Below are positions 44,449 through 52,831 of a stretch of DNA of 64,000 nt, piece after piece. A model generated the notes under the pieces. It ran no database searches, was not told where the DNA came from, and was given only the letters and a program-made list of their open reading frames with translations. The number at the start of each line of letters is the position of its first letter. The stretch's first letter is position 1. The stretch comes from Fictibacillus macauensis ZFHKF-1 (GTDB lineage Bacteria > Bacillota > Bacilli > Bacillales > Fictibacillaceae). Location: NCBI RefSeq assembly GCF_000269865.1, contig NZ_AKKV01000019.1:1-64000 (forward strand). The letters are read 5' to 3'. Position numbers and translations under genes: made by a program.

Positions 44449-45024
44449 ATGTTGCAGTTACAGATTATGACGACCCCTGGCCTCATTGAGCATAGCACGA
44501 CGCCAGCAAAGCAACGTATTCATCAAGAAGCAGCAGTACAGTCCATTGAACAACGCCCTGCTGATCTTTCTATTAAAGTGACGCCTGGTAAGCTATCTAT
44601 TGATCAATCACAAGCACGGGCCGATATGGATTTAAAATCGTTAGCGCAGCGCATAAAAGACTTTGCAGCGTATGGTCAAAGTGATTGGCTTGAAGGAATC
44701 GCTCGACGCGCAGAAGAGGGAGATGAGTTAATGCGCATTGAACAGGGCGGAAATCCCTTACCGGAGCAAGCCCAAAAAAACGCCGAATCACCTCTGTTCT
44801 CTTTTAATATCGGATTTATTCCGTCATTTTTTGCGGTGAAAAGAGCGTATGAACCAGCACGTGTTCAGATCGAGTGGCATGTCAATCAACCGGTGATTAC
44901 GACAGAAGTGCAACGACCTCTTCACGAGTATGAACCCGGACACGTAACATTCGCTATGAAACAATGGCCTTCCATTAAGTTTACCGTAACCCAATCACCA
45001 AAAGAGGGAGTGATGAGTGTTTGA
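44449..45024 (+). CDS. yviE: Flagellar-locus protein YviE (DUF6470-type)
   Basis: Protein of unknown role conserved between flgL and fliW in bacilli. It opens with LQLQIMTTPGLIEHSTTPAK and contains KVTPGKLSIDQSQARADMDLKS, EGIARRAEEGDELMRIEQGGN and the late QVQW-like VQIEWHVNQP and EPGHVTFAMKQWPSIKFTV, which match the family as I remember it. It overlaps fliW by 4 bases. AAAAGGAG precedes the ATG. Confidence 0.85.
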   Translation: MLQLQIMTTPGLIEHSTTPAKQRIHQEAAVQSIEQRPADLSIKVTPGKLSIDQSQARADMDLKSLAQRIKDFAAYGQSDWLEGIARRAEEGDELMRIEQGGNPLPEQAQKNAESPLFSFNIGFIPSFFAVKRAYEPARVQIEWHVNQPVITTEVQRPLHEYEPGHVTFAMKQWPSIKFTVTQSPKEGVMSV

Positions 45025-45464
45025 TTTCAACGAAATTTCATGGAGAAATAACAACTGCTGAACAAACGATGATTACCTTTAAGCAGGGAATTCCAGGGTT
45101 TGTTGATCAGCAATCGTTTATTTTATTGCCGTATGAAAATACACCTTTTTCTATTTTACAATCTGTACAAGAAGCAGCCATTGCCTTTATTACGGTAGAT
45201 CCTTTTTTGTATTTTCCAACCTATGAATTTAGCATTCCTGATCATGTTTTGAAACAGTTACATATCGAACAACAGCATGACGTGTTCGTCCAAGTCATTG
45301 TGACGTTACAGCAATCGCTAGAAACAGCAACAGCTAACTTGCAAGCGCCTGTCCTCATTCATCGCACAAGAAATGAAGGCCTTCAACTCGTTCTTCATGA
45401 CGATCACTATTCACCTCGCCATCTTCTTTTTCATCATGAAAAAGAGACTGAGAAAGGAGTTTAG
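45021..45464 (+). CDS. fliW: Flagellar assembly factor FliW
   Basis: Binds flagellin and, when free, CsrA, so coupling filament assembly to flagellin translation. The TTG at 45021 gives ISTKFHGEI, the usual opening, with [35 protein letters not shown] and the C-terminal [17 protein letters not shown]. The length of 147 aa is typical. TTG is the only start that keeps the conserved N-terminus; it overlaps yviE as TTGA. csrA follows after 2 bases. Confidence 0.93.
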   Translation: MISTKFHGEITTAEQTMITFKQGIPGFVDQQSFILLPYENTPFSILQSVQEAAIAFITVDPFLYFPTYEFSIPDHVLKQLHIEQQHDVFVQVIVTLQQSLETATANLQAPVLIHRTRNEGLQLVLHDDHYSPRHLLFHHEKETEKGV

Positions 45465-45466
45465 CG

Positions 45467-45694
45467 ATGCTTGTTCTTACGCGTAAACTTCAACAATCCA
45501 TTATGATCGGTCAAGACATCGAAGTAACGGTGTTAGCAATGGAAGGAGAGCAAATCAAGCTCGGGATTGTCGCTCCGAAACATGTGGCTCTTCATCGAAA
45601 AGAAGTGTATGTAGCCATTGAAGCGGAAAATAATGCAGCGGTAGCAGCCCCTCTAGCGTTAATGAGTCAATTAAAACAAGATTGTCTAGAATGA
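45467..45694 (+). CDS. csrA: Carbon storage regulator CsrA
   Basis: RNA-binding translational repressor; in B. subtilis it blocks the hag (flagellin) leader and is antagonised by FliW. The sequence [39 protein letters not shown] is classic CsrA. The 75-aa length is standard. AGAAAGGAG is upstream. Its main known target gene, hag, is not next to it here; fliD starts 15 bases after the stop. Confidence 0.96.
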   Translation: MLVLTRKLQQSIMIGQDIEVTVLAMEGEQIKLGIVAPKHVALHRKEVYVAIEAENNAAVAAPLALMSQLKQDCLE

Positions 45695-45709
45695 GAGGAT
45701 GGTGAAAAG

Positions 45710-47221
45710 ATGGGAACAAGAATTAGTGGTCTAGCGAGTGGCATGGATGTGGATACGCTCGTAAAGGATTTAATGAAAGCAGAGCGTATGCCTGTAGATA
45801 AGCTATTTCAAAAGAAAAAGCTAATTGAATTTCAACGTGACGATTACCGCGAGATGAATAAACACTTAAAAGAGTTAGATACATTTATATTTGAAGGAAT
45901 TAGCCGGCAAAGCTCGTTTCTAAAAAAGACGAGTACGAGTTCAAATGAAGCGGTTATTACAGGAGTGGCTAATGGGCAAGGTGGTACACAAAAAGTAACC
46001 TTTGATTCGGTATCACTTGCCACTTCACGCTCGTGGATTGGAAGTGAAGTTACCATTCCGGATACGCGTGAAAGCAGTAAACTCTCAACGCTCGTTCATA
46101 CACTGCCGGAAAAAGTTATGTTAACACTTAACAAACCAAGCGGTGAGCATACATCGTTAGCGCTGCTCATCGATCCAGAGAAAGAAAGCATCGCTTCGTT
46201 TATGCAAAAGATCTCACAATCGGAGCTTGGCGTAAGTGCTTTTTACGATGAAAGCACGAAAAAAGTGGCTATGATGAGTAAAGAAACGGGTCAAGGCTTT
46301 TCTTTACATACAACAGATGAAAAAACAGAAGCGCTTTTCAAAAAATTAGGCTTTTCGATGACCGCTAGTGAATTGATTGGGAGTGTAGAAAGTAAGGACG
46401 GTAAAGATGCAGCCTTTTCGGTTAATGGTTTAGCTATGACGCGCTCGTCGAACGTTTTTTCCATTGGTGGACTCACCGTGACGTTGAAAAACAATACGAC
46501 AACGCCGGTTACCGTCACGACTTCTAACGATACAAACAGTGTTTTCGATACAATCGTAAACTTTGTTGAACGCTATAATCAAACCATTGATAAAGTGAAT
46601 AAAAAAATAGCTGAACCACGCTTTCGTGATTTTGCGCCACTAACGGATGAACAGCGTAAAGGACTATCAGAGAAAGAAGCACAACAGTGGGATGAAAAGG
46701 CAAAAAGCGGGATGTTGCAACGAGATTCACTGTTAGCCAATGGTTTAGCAACATTACGAACCAATTTATATAAAACAGTGCAGCACTCAGAGCGTGATTT
46801 TCAACAGCTAACTAGCATTGGCATTCAAACAACGTCTAACTATTTAGAAAAAGGTAAGCTCGTTATTGATCGTGATAAGCTAAGACAAGCGATTGAAAAA
46901 TCACCAGAAGCAGTGATGAAGCTATTTACGAATAATAGTACAGTAGATGGGGAGAAGGGCATTGCGCAAGTGATGCGCCAAACCATTGCCACAACGATCC
47001 AACAAGTAGAAGCAAAAGCAGGTAACGTGTTGCGTACAAATCAACAATTCGTTCTTGGCAAACAATTAAATGATATGGATTCTCGAATGAAAGCTTTTAC
47101 AGAACGCTTAAAAGAAGTAGAGTCCCGGTATTATAAACAATTTACTGCGATGGAAAAAGCTGTTCAACGTTCCAATCAGCAGAGTGTTTATTTATCACAA
47201 CAGTTTAGTAATGGAAGGTAA
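45710..47221 (+). CDS. fliD: Flagellar filament cap protein FliD
   Basis: Caps the growing filament and promotes flagellin folding. The N-terminal motif ISGLASGMDVDTLVKDLMKAE and the C-terminal coiled region (LKEVESRYYKQFTAMEKAVQ to SVYLSQQFSNG) are characteristic; the variable middle has GFSLHTT and FSVNGLAMTRSSNVF. The length of 503 aa matches B. subtilis (498). GAGAGGATGGTGAAAAG precedes the ATG. Confidence 0.96.
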   Translation: MGTRISGLASGMDVDTLVKDLMKAERMPVDKLFQKKKLIEFQRDDYREMNKHLKELDTFIFEGISRQSSFLKKTSTSSNEAVITGVANGQGGTQKVTFDSVSLATSRSWIGSEVTIPDTRESSKLSTLVHTLPEKVMLTLNKPSGEHTSLALLIDPEKESIASFMQKISQSELGVSAFYDESTKKVAMMSKETGQGFSLHTTDEKTEALFKKLGFSMTASELIGSVESKDGKDAAFSVNGLAMTRSSNVFSIGGLTVTLKNNTTTPVTVTTSNDTNSVFDTIVNFVERYNQTIDKVNKKIAEPRFRDFAPLTDEQRKGLSEKEAQQWDEKAKSGMLQRDSLLANGLATLRTNLYKTVQHSERDFQQLTSIGIQTTSNYLEKGKLVIDRDKLRQAIEKSPEAVMKLFTNNSTVDGEKGIAQVMRQTIATTIQQVEAKAGNVLRTNQQFVLGKQLNDMDSRMKAFTERLKEVESRYYKQFTAMEKAVQRSNQQSVYLSQQFSNGR

Positions 47222-47227
47222 AACGTG

Positions 47228-47629
47228 ATGTCAATTCAAAATCCGAACCTCTTGTATCAAAATAACGCGGTTGCAACGGCCTCCCCAGGAGACTTAATTG
47301 TGATGCTCTATAATGGGTGCTTAAAGTTTATTACAACCGCAAAGCAAGCCATCATCAATCATGATATTCCGTTGAAAAATACGATGATTCAAAAAGCACA
47401 AAAAATCATTCAAGAACTAATGGTAACGTTAAATCCAGAAGTAATGCTATCCGAGTCATTGCTTTCGCTCTATGATTATATGCATCGTCGTTTAATCCAA
47501 GCAAATATTGAAACTAATATACGCTATTTAGAAGAAGTAGAAAGCTATTTAGTTGATTTACGTGACACGTGGAAAGAAGTGGTGCGCATGCAACCTCGAA
47601 CGCTGTATCGTTCAGGGGATTGTGTATAA
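47228..47629 (+). CDS. fliS: Flagellin export chaperone FliS
   Basis: Binds the C-terminus of flagellin and keeps it unfolded for export. The hallmark NAVATASPGDLIVMLYNGCLK is near the N-terminus, then the helical bundle. Starts GTG (47225) and ATG (47228) are adjacent; I use the ATG, with GGAAGG about 10 nt upstream. Its stop overlaps the fliT start in TAATG. Confidence 0.94.
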   Translation: MSIQNPNLLYQNNAVATASPGDLIVMLYNGCLKFITTAKQAIINHDIPLKNTMIQKAQKIIQELMVTLNPEVMLSESLLSLYDYMHRRLIQANIETNIRYLEEVESYLVDLRDTWKEVVRMQPRTLYRSGDCV

Positions 47630-47976
47630 TGACAGTGGTTGATCAACTAGTACAGTTAACGCTTCAAATCGAGCAACATGTACTGAATGACGTTCCTCGA
47701 GACAAGGAAGAATGGTATGTGAATCAATGGGAAGCGCTTTTGTTAGCAAGGGAAGAGCTGATGATGCAATTGCCTCTTTCGTTATCAGTAGAGGAACAGA
47801 AACGTGGTCAAGAAATTGTAAGAGCGAATGAGCGGATTGCCCGCTTAGAACAGGAGCAACTCGCTCGTTTTCAAACAAAAATAACGACGTTACACCATCA
47901 ACAGCAACATGCTACACACTATGTTCCTACTGGTCATACAGGCAGTGACGGAATGTTTTTTGATAGTAAACAGTAA
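47629..47976 (+). CDS. fliT: FliT-like flagellar chaperone
   Basis: Small helical protein (115 aa) at the position of fliT, the FliD export chaperone. Visible parts are VVDQLVQLTLQIEQHV, EWYVNQWEALLLAREELM and a helix ERIARLEQEQLARFQTKI; the call relies strongly on position because FliT proteins are poorly conserved. The ATG overlaps the fliS stop. It ends the operon at a strong terminator. Confidence 0.78.
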   Translation: MTVVDQLVQLTLQIEQHVLNDVPRDKEEWYVNQWEALLLAREELMMQLPLSLSVEEQKRGQEIVRANERIARLEQEQLARFQTKITTLHHQQQHATHYVPTGHTGSDGMFFDSKQ

Positions 47977-48019
47977 AAAATCCGAGCATGCGTTTTTGCG
48001 CAGTGCTCGGATTTTTTTT
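47977..48019. terminator. Bidirectional terminator after fliT
   Basis: AATCCGAGCA and TGCTCGGATT stem with inner TGCG/CGCA and flanking A-run and T-run. Confidence 0.9.
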
Positions 48020-48596
48020 AGCGTTTCTTTAAATTAACGTGAGCTGCTTTACCATCCTTACCAATGATGAAGTGCAAGTCATAGGAGCCACGATGATACA
48101 CATAGTCTTTTTCATGTGTGTTTGGCACAGTAAGAATTTTTGAAGGCTTACCAATTTCTTTTATTAATAGTTTCGGTGTAACGCTGCCGAGACCATGCTT
48201 TCGTTCCACATTCGTACCGAGGAAGCGAATTTCTTTTAATGTATCGTTTTTATAATATGAGAATGCATATCCTGGATTACCCATTTCTGCATGATAGGTT
48301 TCAAATGGCTGCCTTTTAGAGCGAGGAGTGCTCGGTTCACCCCATTGCTTATGAATAGCTTTCATTGTTGTTTTGGCTATAACGAAAGTCGAATGCTTTC
48401 GCTCTTGCATTGTTCCTTGTTTTGCATGCTTATATAAGTTATGCACTAACTTAACGGCTGCTTCATGATCACTTTCGGATACCGTATGAGCCTGTGAAGG
48501 AGACTTCGTAGGCGATGCTCCTACAACACCAGGCGACATGAGAGAACCGCCAAGAAGTGATGCGGTAATAGCGGCCGCTACTGCTTTTTTATTCAT
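48018..48596 (-). CDS. Exported DUF4309/YjgB-like protein
   Basis: Secreted 192-aa protein of unknown function. Residues 1-30 are a signal peptide (AAAITASLLGGSLMSPGVVGA). The mature part has the DUF4309 pattern: VKLVHNLYKHAKQGTM, a TTMKAIHKQWGEP element, a Tyr-rich YAFSYYKNDTLKEIRFLGTN strand and LIKEIGKPSKILT. The start at 48596 has AGGAGG 9 nt away; the frame upstream to 48710 runs back over the end of the acyltransferase gene. It may be co-transcribed with that gene, 61 bases upstream. Confidence 0.75.
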   Translation of the reverse strand: MNKKAVAAAITASLLGGSLMSPGVVGASPTKSPSQAHTVSESDHEAAVKLVHNLYKHAKQGTMQERKHSTFVIAKTTMKAIHKQWGEPSTPRSKRQPFETYHAEMGNPGYAFSYYKNDTLKEIRFLGTNVERKHGLGSVTPKLLIKEIGKPSKILTVPNTHEKDYVYHRGSYDLHFIIGKDGKAAHVNLKKR

Positions 48597-48657
48597 TGTA
48601 TAAAACCTCCTTATCGGTCCTATACCCCAATCTACGCATGACAAAACATACGAGTGC

Positions 48658-50475
48658 TTACTTAATGGCTTGCGCAATAAGCTTGGCATACACTTTTGAG
48701 CCTTCTTCACTTAAATGAATGCCATCCTGATCAAAGTACGTATAATGATCAGCACTTTCTGCTTTCCAATCGATCAATACCGTGCGTGGATGTTCACGTG
48801 CAACTTCTTCTAATGTGCGGTTTACTACAGCTTCCCAGGGCCGATCTACACGCGTATTGATGAGTATAAAGTGCTTCTCGTCGCCAGCTTTATGTAGCAA
48901 CTCAAGCAATTGCTCTTTAGAAAAAGCTCCGTTTGTTCCTAAGGCGATGACGACTGTGTCAGCAAGCACATTTTCTTGTTTCATTAAATCAATGACGCGG
49001 CCAGCTGCCGTTAGTTGTCGTCCGATTTTTGCATCGACGACGGCTTTTGGGAACGTTTTTTTTATGTACGATGCTACATTGAACATAATGGAGTCGCCAA
49101 TGACGGAGATTTTTTTCTCTTTTTTGTTCTTTTTGGCTGGCGCGTGTTTTGTTTCTTTTTGATCATCAGATTTTTCAGAAGCGCTAGCCGCTTCAGCACG
49201 TTTTGTTTTTGAAAAGATGGCGGTCTGAGACTTTTTTACTTGCTCTTCACCGATATGTTGAATGGCAGGAATGAGCATGCTAAAAAAGAGAATAACGAGT
49301 GTAAGCGATGCGCCAGCAATGACTAGCTTCTGTTGCATGGACGCTTTTGCGAAGCGTGAAACCTTTCGAATAAGCTGTCTTTTCCAAACGTCTAACGCTC
49401 CGTGACGAATTGGTTCTTCAATAAAGTGCCAAGAAAGTGAAGCAATTGTTATGATAGCGATAAATTGCAAAATACTTAAAGAGACACTGCTTTCCACATT
49501 CTGTTGCGGTGGTCGAGTGAAAATAATGATCGGAAAATGCCATAGATAAATGCCGTAGGACCGAACACCAATCCAACGCAATGGCCGCCAACCCATCAGT
49601 TTCCCGATAAACGTAGAAGGGTGTGCAAGAGCGGCTACAAGTAATAATGTGAAAATGGAAAGAAGAACCATCCCTCCGTAATATAAGAAAGCGTCGAATT
49701 GACTTGTAAAATAAACGAGTAATAATACCCCACCAAGGCCAACAAGACCAATGACTTCTAAAATAAACCGAGGTGCACGTGATAAGGAAATAGCTAGCTG
49801 TTTACTTGGCCAAATAAAGGCAAGTGCTGCACCTATAAGCAAAGAAAAGGCACGCGTATCGGTTCCGTAATAAACGCGGCTCGGATCGGCGTTCGGTGTA
49901 TAAAGAATAGCCATTAAAATAGCCGATAAAAGTGCGGCGCCAATTACGTATTTTAAAAGAGTTTGGCTTTTTTTTATGAAGCGTAAACCGAAAAGTAAAA
50001 TGAGCGGCCATACTACATAAAATTGTTCTTCAACCGCAAGTGACCATAAATGATTAAGAGGTGACGGTGGTCCGAATTGTTCAAAGTAAGATACTTTATG
50101 GTAGATGAGCCACCAGTTACTCACATAAAAGAATACAGATAATAAATTTCCCCATAGGCCAACGATGAAAGCATGTTCAAATAATAAAACCCATAGTATG
50201 ACGACAATGAGCATGGAGAGCAAGGCCGGTAACAAGCGCCGCGCACGTCTTAACCAAAATTGTTTAAAGTCTATTTTTCCTGTTTGCTTGAATTCTGAAA
50301 TGATAAGATCAGTAATAAGATAACCGGATAAGACGAAGAATATTCCGACACCTAAAAGCCCTCCGGATGCCCAACCGAAGTTTAAGTGGTAAGCGATGAC
50401 CGCTAGAACAGCAAGCGCTCTAAGCCCGTCAATTCCAGGCATATATCGTTTGTTTTTATACAGAGGTTGAGGCAT
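48658..50475 (-). CDS. OatA-like membrane acyltransferase with SGNH domain
   Basis: Predicted O-acetyltransferase of peptidoglycan or another wall polymer, giving lysozyme resistance in relatives. Residues about 12-390 form an acyltransferase-3 domain with ten or more helices (GIDGLRALAVLAVIAYHLN, GVGIFFVLSGYLITDLI, WSLAVEEQFYVVWPL). A Lys/Glu-rich linker follows, then an SGNH-hydrolase domain: block I VIGDSIMFN, block III ALGTNG, block V DGIHLSEEG with catalytic Asp/His. The length of 605 aa matches OatA. AGAAAGGAG precedes the ATG. A TGTCGAA box lies about 180 bases upstream. Confidence 0.9.
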   Translation of the reverse strand: MPQPLYKNKRYMPGIDGLRALAVLAVIAYHLNFGWASGGLLGVGIFFVLSGYLITDLIISEFKQTGKIDFKQFWLRRARRLLPALLSMLIVVILWVLLFEHAFIVGLWGNLLSVFFYVSNWWLIYHKVSYFEQFGPPSPLNHLWSLAVEEQFYVVWPLILLFGLRFIKKSQTLLKYVIGAALLSAILMAILYTPNADPSRVYYGTDTRAFSLLIGAALAFIWPSKQLAISLSRAPRFILEVIGLVGLGGVLLLVYFTSQFDAFLYYGGMVLLSIFTLLLVAALAHPSTFIGKLMGWRPLRWIGVRSYGIYLWHFPIIIFTRPPQQNVESSVSLSILQFIAIITIASLSWHFIEEPIRHGALDVWKRQLIRKVSRFAKASMQQKLVIAGASLTLVILFFSMLIPAIQHIGEEQVKKSQTAIFSKTKRAEAASASEKSDDQKETKHAPAKKNKKEKKISVIGDSIMFNVASYIKKTFPKAVVDAKIGRQLTAAGRVIDLMKQENVLADTVVIALGTNGAFSKEQLLELLHKAGDEKHFILINTRVDRPWEAVVNRTLEEVAREHPRTVLIDWKAESADHYTYFDQDGIHLSEEGSKVYAKLIAQAIK

Positions 50476-51142
50476 TGAAGTCTCCTTTCTTTGACAGATG
50501 ATCGAAGAGTAGGCAAGAATGTCACATGCATAAACTATAAGATCTTAGAGTGGAAACGATTTCTTTATGAGAGAAAATCTTTCCTGTTTTCTATCTTCCT
50601 TACTAGTTTAGTAGTTTTTAGAATCTTTTAAAACAAAACTAAATGCCTGTTTTCGACAAAATTTTTAGTATTCATTTTCTATTATATAAGGAATATCTCC
50701 CTATTGTGTAGCAAAATTTGTATGTATTTTTTGTGGAAATGCTGTGAAGTAGGCGTGTGAGTAGCAATAGCTACGATCAAGGTGAAGCAATTTATTTACT
50801 GAGAATAGCGATTTGCATATAGACACGCTAAGAAAGGACTAATTTTAGGGTGTAAAGACCTATAGAAGTGATGAATGAAGTAGAAGTGTGTCCATTGAAT
50901 TGTTACTAAGCGTTCTAGCTTTTTTTATAGCCTAAGATTTCTTTTCCTCATTATACTAAAAAAGGATGCATTTGTGGGTGCTAGATGTAAGTTGTCTGCA
51001 ATATTTCATATGCTGTAATGAAGCTTCATGAGTAGTCAGGAAAGAATGGCGCTGTCGACCTAAAAAGTTAAGCTAGTAAAAAATTCATTTTTTGTAGTAT
51101 GATTGAAAAATAAAGCCCAATAGAACAGGAGTTAAGCGATCG
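50476..51142. other. Long intergenic region, no gene recognised
   Basis: 667 bases upstream of both the acyltransferase gene (minus) and the small protein at 51143 (plus). AT-rich near 50580-50720, with a TGTCGAA box at 50652-50658. All frames are interrupted and I find no ribosome site with an open frame and no structured RNA. It may hold remnants of a lost gene. Confidence 0.4.
50652..50658 (-). promoter_or_regulatory. Spo0A-box-like site upstream of the acyltransferase gene
   Basis: Perfect TGTCGAA on the minus strand, in the same local context (TGTTTTCGACAAAAT) as the box upstream of the orphan kinase at 38532. Confidence 0.4.
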
Positions 51143-51409
51143 ATGCGGTGGAGTAAACAGTTTCAAGTAGAAGCTGAAGCCATTGAATGGTATGAGAAGA
51201 AAATTGGAGAAGTGATGCAGCAGCTGTATGAGCTTCGTTGGGATCATCATCAAATGTTAAAGTCCATTGAAGAGCAGCACTATTGTCCAGAAGCACTGAA
51301 AAAAGTATCAAATGCTCATTTTTCAACGGCAAGTAGTGCTGAAGAATTGCGCGCTGTACTGCGAAGAGAAGCAAAAAGGTTACGAAATGAAACGGCTGTT
51401 ACGCGATAG
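51143..51409 (+). CDS. Small hypothetical protein, helical
   Basis: 88 residues, no family recognised. It is rich in Glu, Lys, Gln and Arg and predicted mostly helical (QVEAEAIEWYEKKIGEVMQQ, AEELRAVLRREAKRL); no signal peptide or membrane segment. AGGAG lies 11-12 nt before the ATG, a long but possible spacing. It is convergent with the HxlR gene, adjacent stop to stop, sharing one terminator. Confidence 0.6.
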   Translation: MRWSKQFQVEAEAIEWYEKKIGEVMQQLYELRWDHHQMLKSIEEQHYCPEALKKVSNAHFSTASSAEELRAVLRREAKRLRNETAVTR

Positions 51410-51436
51410 TTATTCATCGCATAACAGCCGTTTTAT
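51388..51436. terminator. Bidirectional terminator between the small protein and HxlR genes
   Basis: AACGGCTGTTA and TAACAGCCGTT form an 11-bp stem, with a further CGAT/ATCG inner pair; it covers the last codons of both convergent genes. Confidence 0.75.
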
Positions 51437-51757
51437 TTGCTGAGGTGGGACGTGCTCTAGCCCCCAATTGCAAATCATTTCAAGTAAAGGAATAAGCGAA
51501 GTTCCTTTTGCTGACAAGGAATATTCAACGCGTGGTGGCACCTCAGGATAAACAGTGCGTACTAGCAGATCATCTTCTTCCATTTGGCGTAATTGATTCG
51601 ATAATGTTTTATGAGAGATGTCTTTAATATAACGTTGCAATTCACTAAATCGGCGCATCGGATGTTCATGGAGCTCATATAAGATCATAACTTTCCATTT
51701 TCCTGAAATCATTTGCATCGTCGCATCAAATTCATTGGAATAAAGTTTTTCTGACAT
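51410..51757 (-). CDS. HxlR-family winged-helix transcription regulator
   Basis: DNA-binding regulator of 115 aa. It has the HxlR pattern: MISGKWKVMILYELHEHPMR, FSELQRYIKDISHKTLSNQL, LRQMEEDDLLVRTVYPEVPP and VEYSLSAKGTSLIPLLEMIC. The start at 51757 has AAAGGA 9 nt upstream; an ATG six codons earlier overlaps that site. It is divergent from a short-chain dehydrogenase gene, which it probably represses, as is common for this family. The N-terminal Cys used for electrophile sensing in some members is absent before the helix-turn-helix. Confidence 0.88.
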   Translation of the reverse strand: MSEKLYSNEFDATMQMISGKWKVMILYELHEHPMRRFSELQRYIKDISHKTLSNQLRQMEEDDLLVRTVYPEVPPRVEYSLSAKGTSLIPLLEMICNWGLEHVPPQQIKRLLCDE

Positions 51758-51889
51758 AATAGAAATTCCTTTCATTGGTTACGATAAGGTTACTATCTTA
51801 CAAAAAAGTGCGTACTTGTTCGTGTTAATTATGAGGGTTACACTAACAAAGCACAATGTTAACGGATCATAAAGGAGTTGTACGATACA

Positions 51890-52612
51890 ATGAAAAAAGG
51901 TTTTGTAGCAATTACAGGTGCTTCCTCAGGAATTGGAGCAGCAACTGCTCAATTATTTATTGATAAAGGGCATAATGTCTTATTAATTGCTCGCCGTGAA
52001 GAGCGCTTAGCTTCATTTACTGGTGAACATGTCAAAAAGGCCATTATTGATGTAACGGATAAAGCTGCTTTAACGAAAGCAATTCAAGAAGCAGAAGCAA
52101 CATTTGGACCAGTTGAGGCTATTGTAAACAACGCAGGGCGTATGTTACTTGGCGATGTGAGCGTTCAAGACGAAAAAGAATGGAAAGAAATGTACGATGT
52201 TAACGTTTTAGGCGTATTAAATGGCATGCAAGCGGTTCTGCCATCCATGATCGAACGAAAAACAGGTACGATTGTTAATATTAGCTCGATTGCTGGAAAG
52301 AAAACATTCGGCGATCACGCTGCTTACGTAGGTACCAAGTTCGCCGTTCATTCGATGAGTGAAAATGTTCGTGAAGAAGTAGCTGCACATAATGTACGCG
52401 TAGTAACGATTGCACCAGGCGTTGTTGAGACTGAGTTATTATCTCACACAACAAGTGATGTCATTAAAAATAATTATACAGATTGGAAGCATTCAATCCA
52501 AGGTGGCTTAACGCCACAAACGGTAGCAGAAGCCATTTACTTTGCTTTTAGTCAACCACAAGGGGTTAACATTCGTGAAATCGCGCTAGCTCCTACTCAA
52601 CAACAAGCGTAA
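51890..52612 (+). CDS. Short-chain dehydrogenase/reductase
   Basis: Classical SDR of 240 aa with NAD(P) motif TGASSGIGAA, NNAG, Ser in VNISSIAGK and the catalytic YxxxK in AAYVGTKFAV, then APGVVETELLSHT. The Arg pair after the second beta strand (LLIARREER) suggests NADP. Substrate is unknown; relatives act on small aldehydes or ketones. The ATG at 51890 has AAAGGAG 12 nt upstream; the TTG at 51878 is too close to be used. Divergent from the HxlR gene. Confidence 0.9.
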   Translation: MKKGFVAITGASSGIGAATAQLFIDKGHNVLLIARREERLASFTGEHVKKAIIDVTDKAALTKAIQEAEATFGPVEAIVNNAGRMLLGDVSVQDEKEWKEMYDVNVLGVLNGMQAVLPSMIERKTGTIVNISSIAGKKTFGDHAAYVGTKFAVHSMSENVREEVAAHNVRVVTIAPGVVETELLSHTTSDVIKNNYTDWKHSIQGGLTPQTVAEAIYFAFSQPQGVNIREIALAPTQQQA

Positions 52613-52618
52613 GTAAAC

Positions 52619-52657
52619 AAACCTTATTCATGAGCTCATCATTGAATAAGGTTTTTT
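52619..52657 (+). terminator. Terminator of the SDR gene
   Basis: AACCTTATTCA and TGAATAAGGTT stem followed by T residues. Confidence 0.85.
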
Positions 52658-52735
52658 GCTGTGTGTTGGTCAGCTGGTTCTTTTTCCCTGCATTTTTCTT
52701 AAAAAATGAAAGTTACTCTTTCATTTGTCCCTTTT

Positions 52736-52742
52736 TGTCGAA
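52736..52742 (+). promoter_or_regulatory. Spo0A-box-like site upstream of the SpoIID-like gene
   Basis: Perfect TGTCGAA, about 90 bases before the start codon of the SpoIID/LytB-like gene. Confidence 0.4.
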
Positions 52743-52831
52743 AAAAGGTAGCAAACCACCTAACTTTTCTTTAATATGAAAACGTTACTTCATTTAACAA
52801 AAGATAGAAAAATGAGAGTGGGGCTAGGAGA

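Noticed and set aside
50476-51142. A gene or structured RNA in the 667-base gap
   Set aside because: All frames are short and lack ribosome sites, and I found no riboswitch, T-box or tRNA-like fold by eye.
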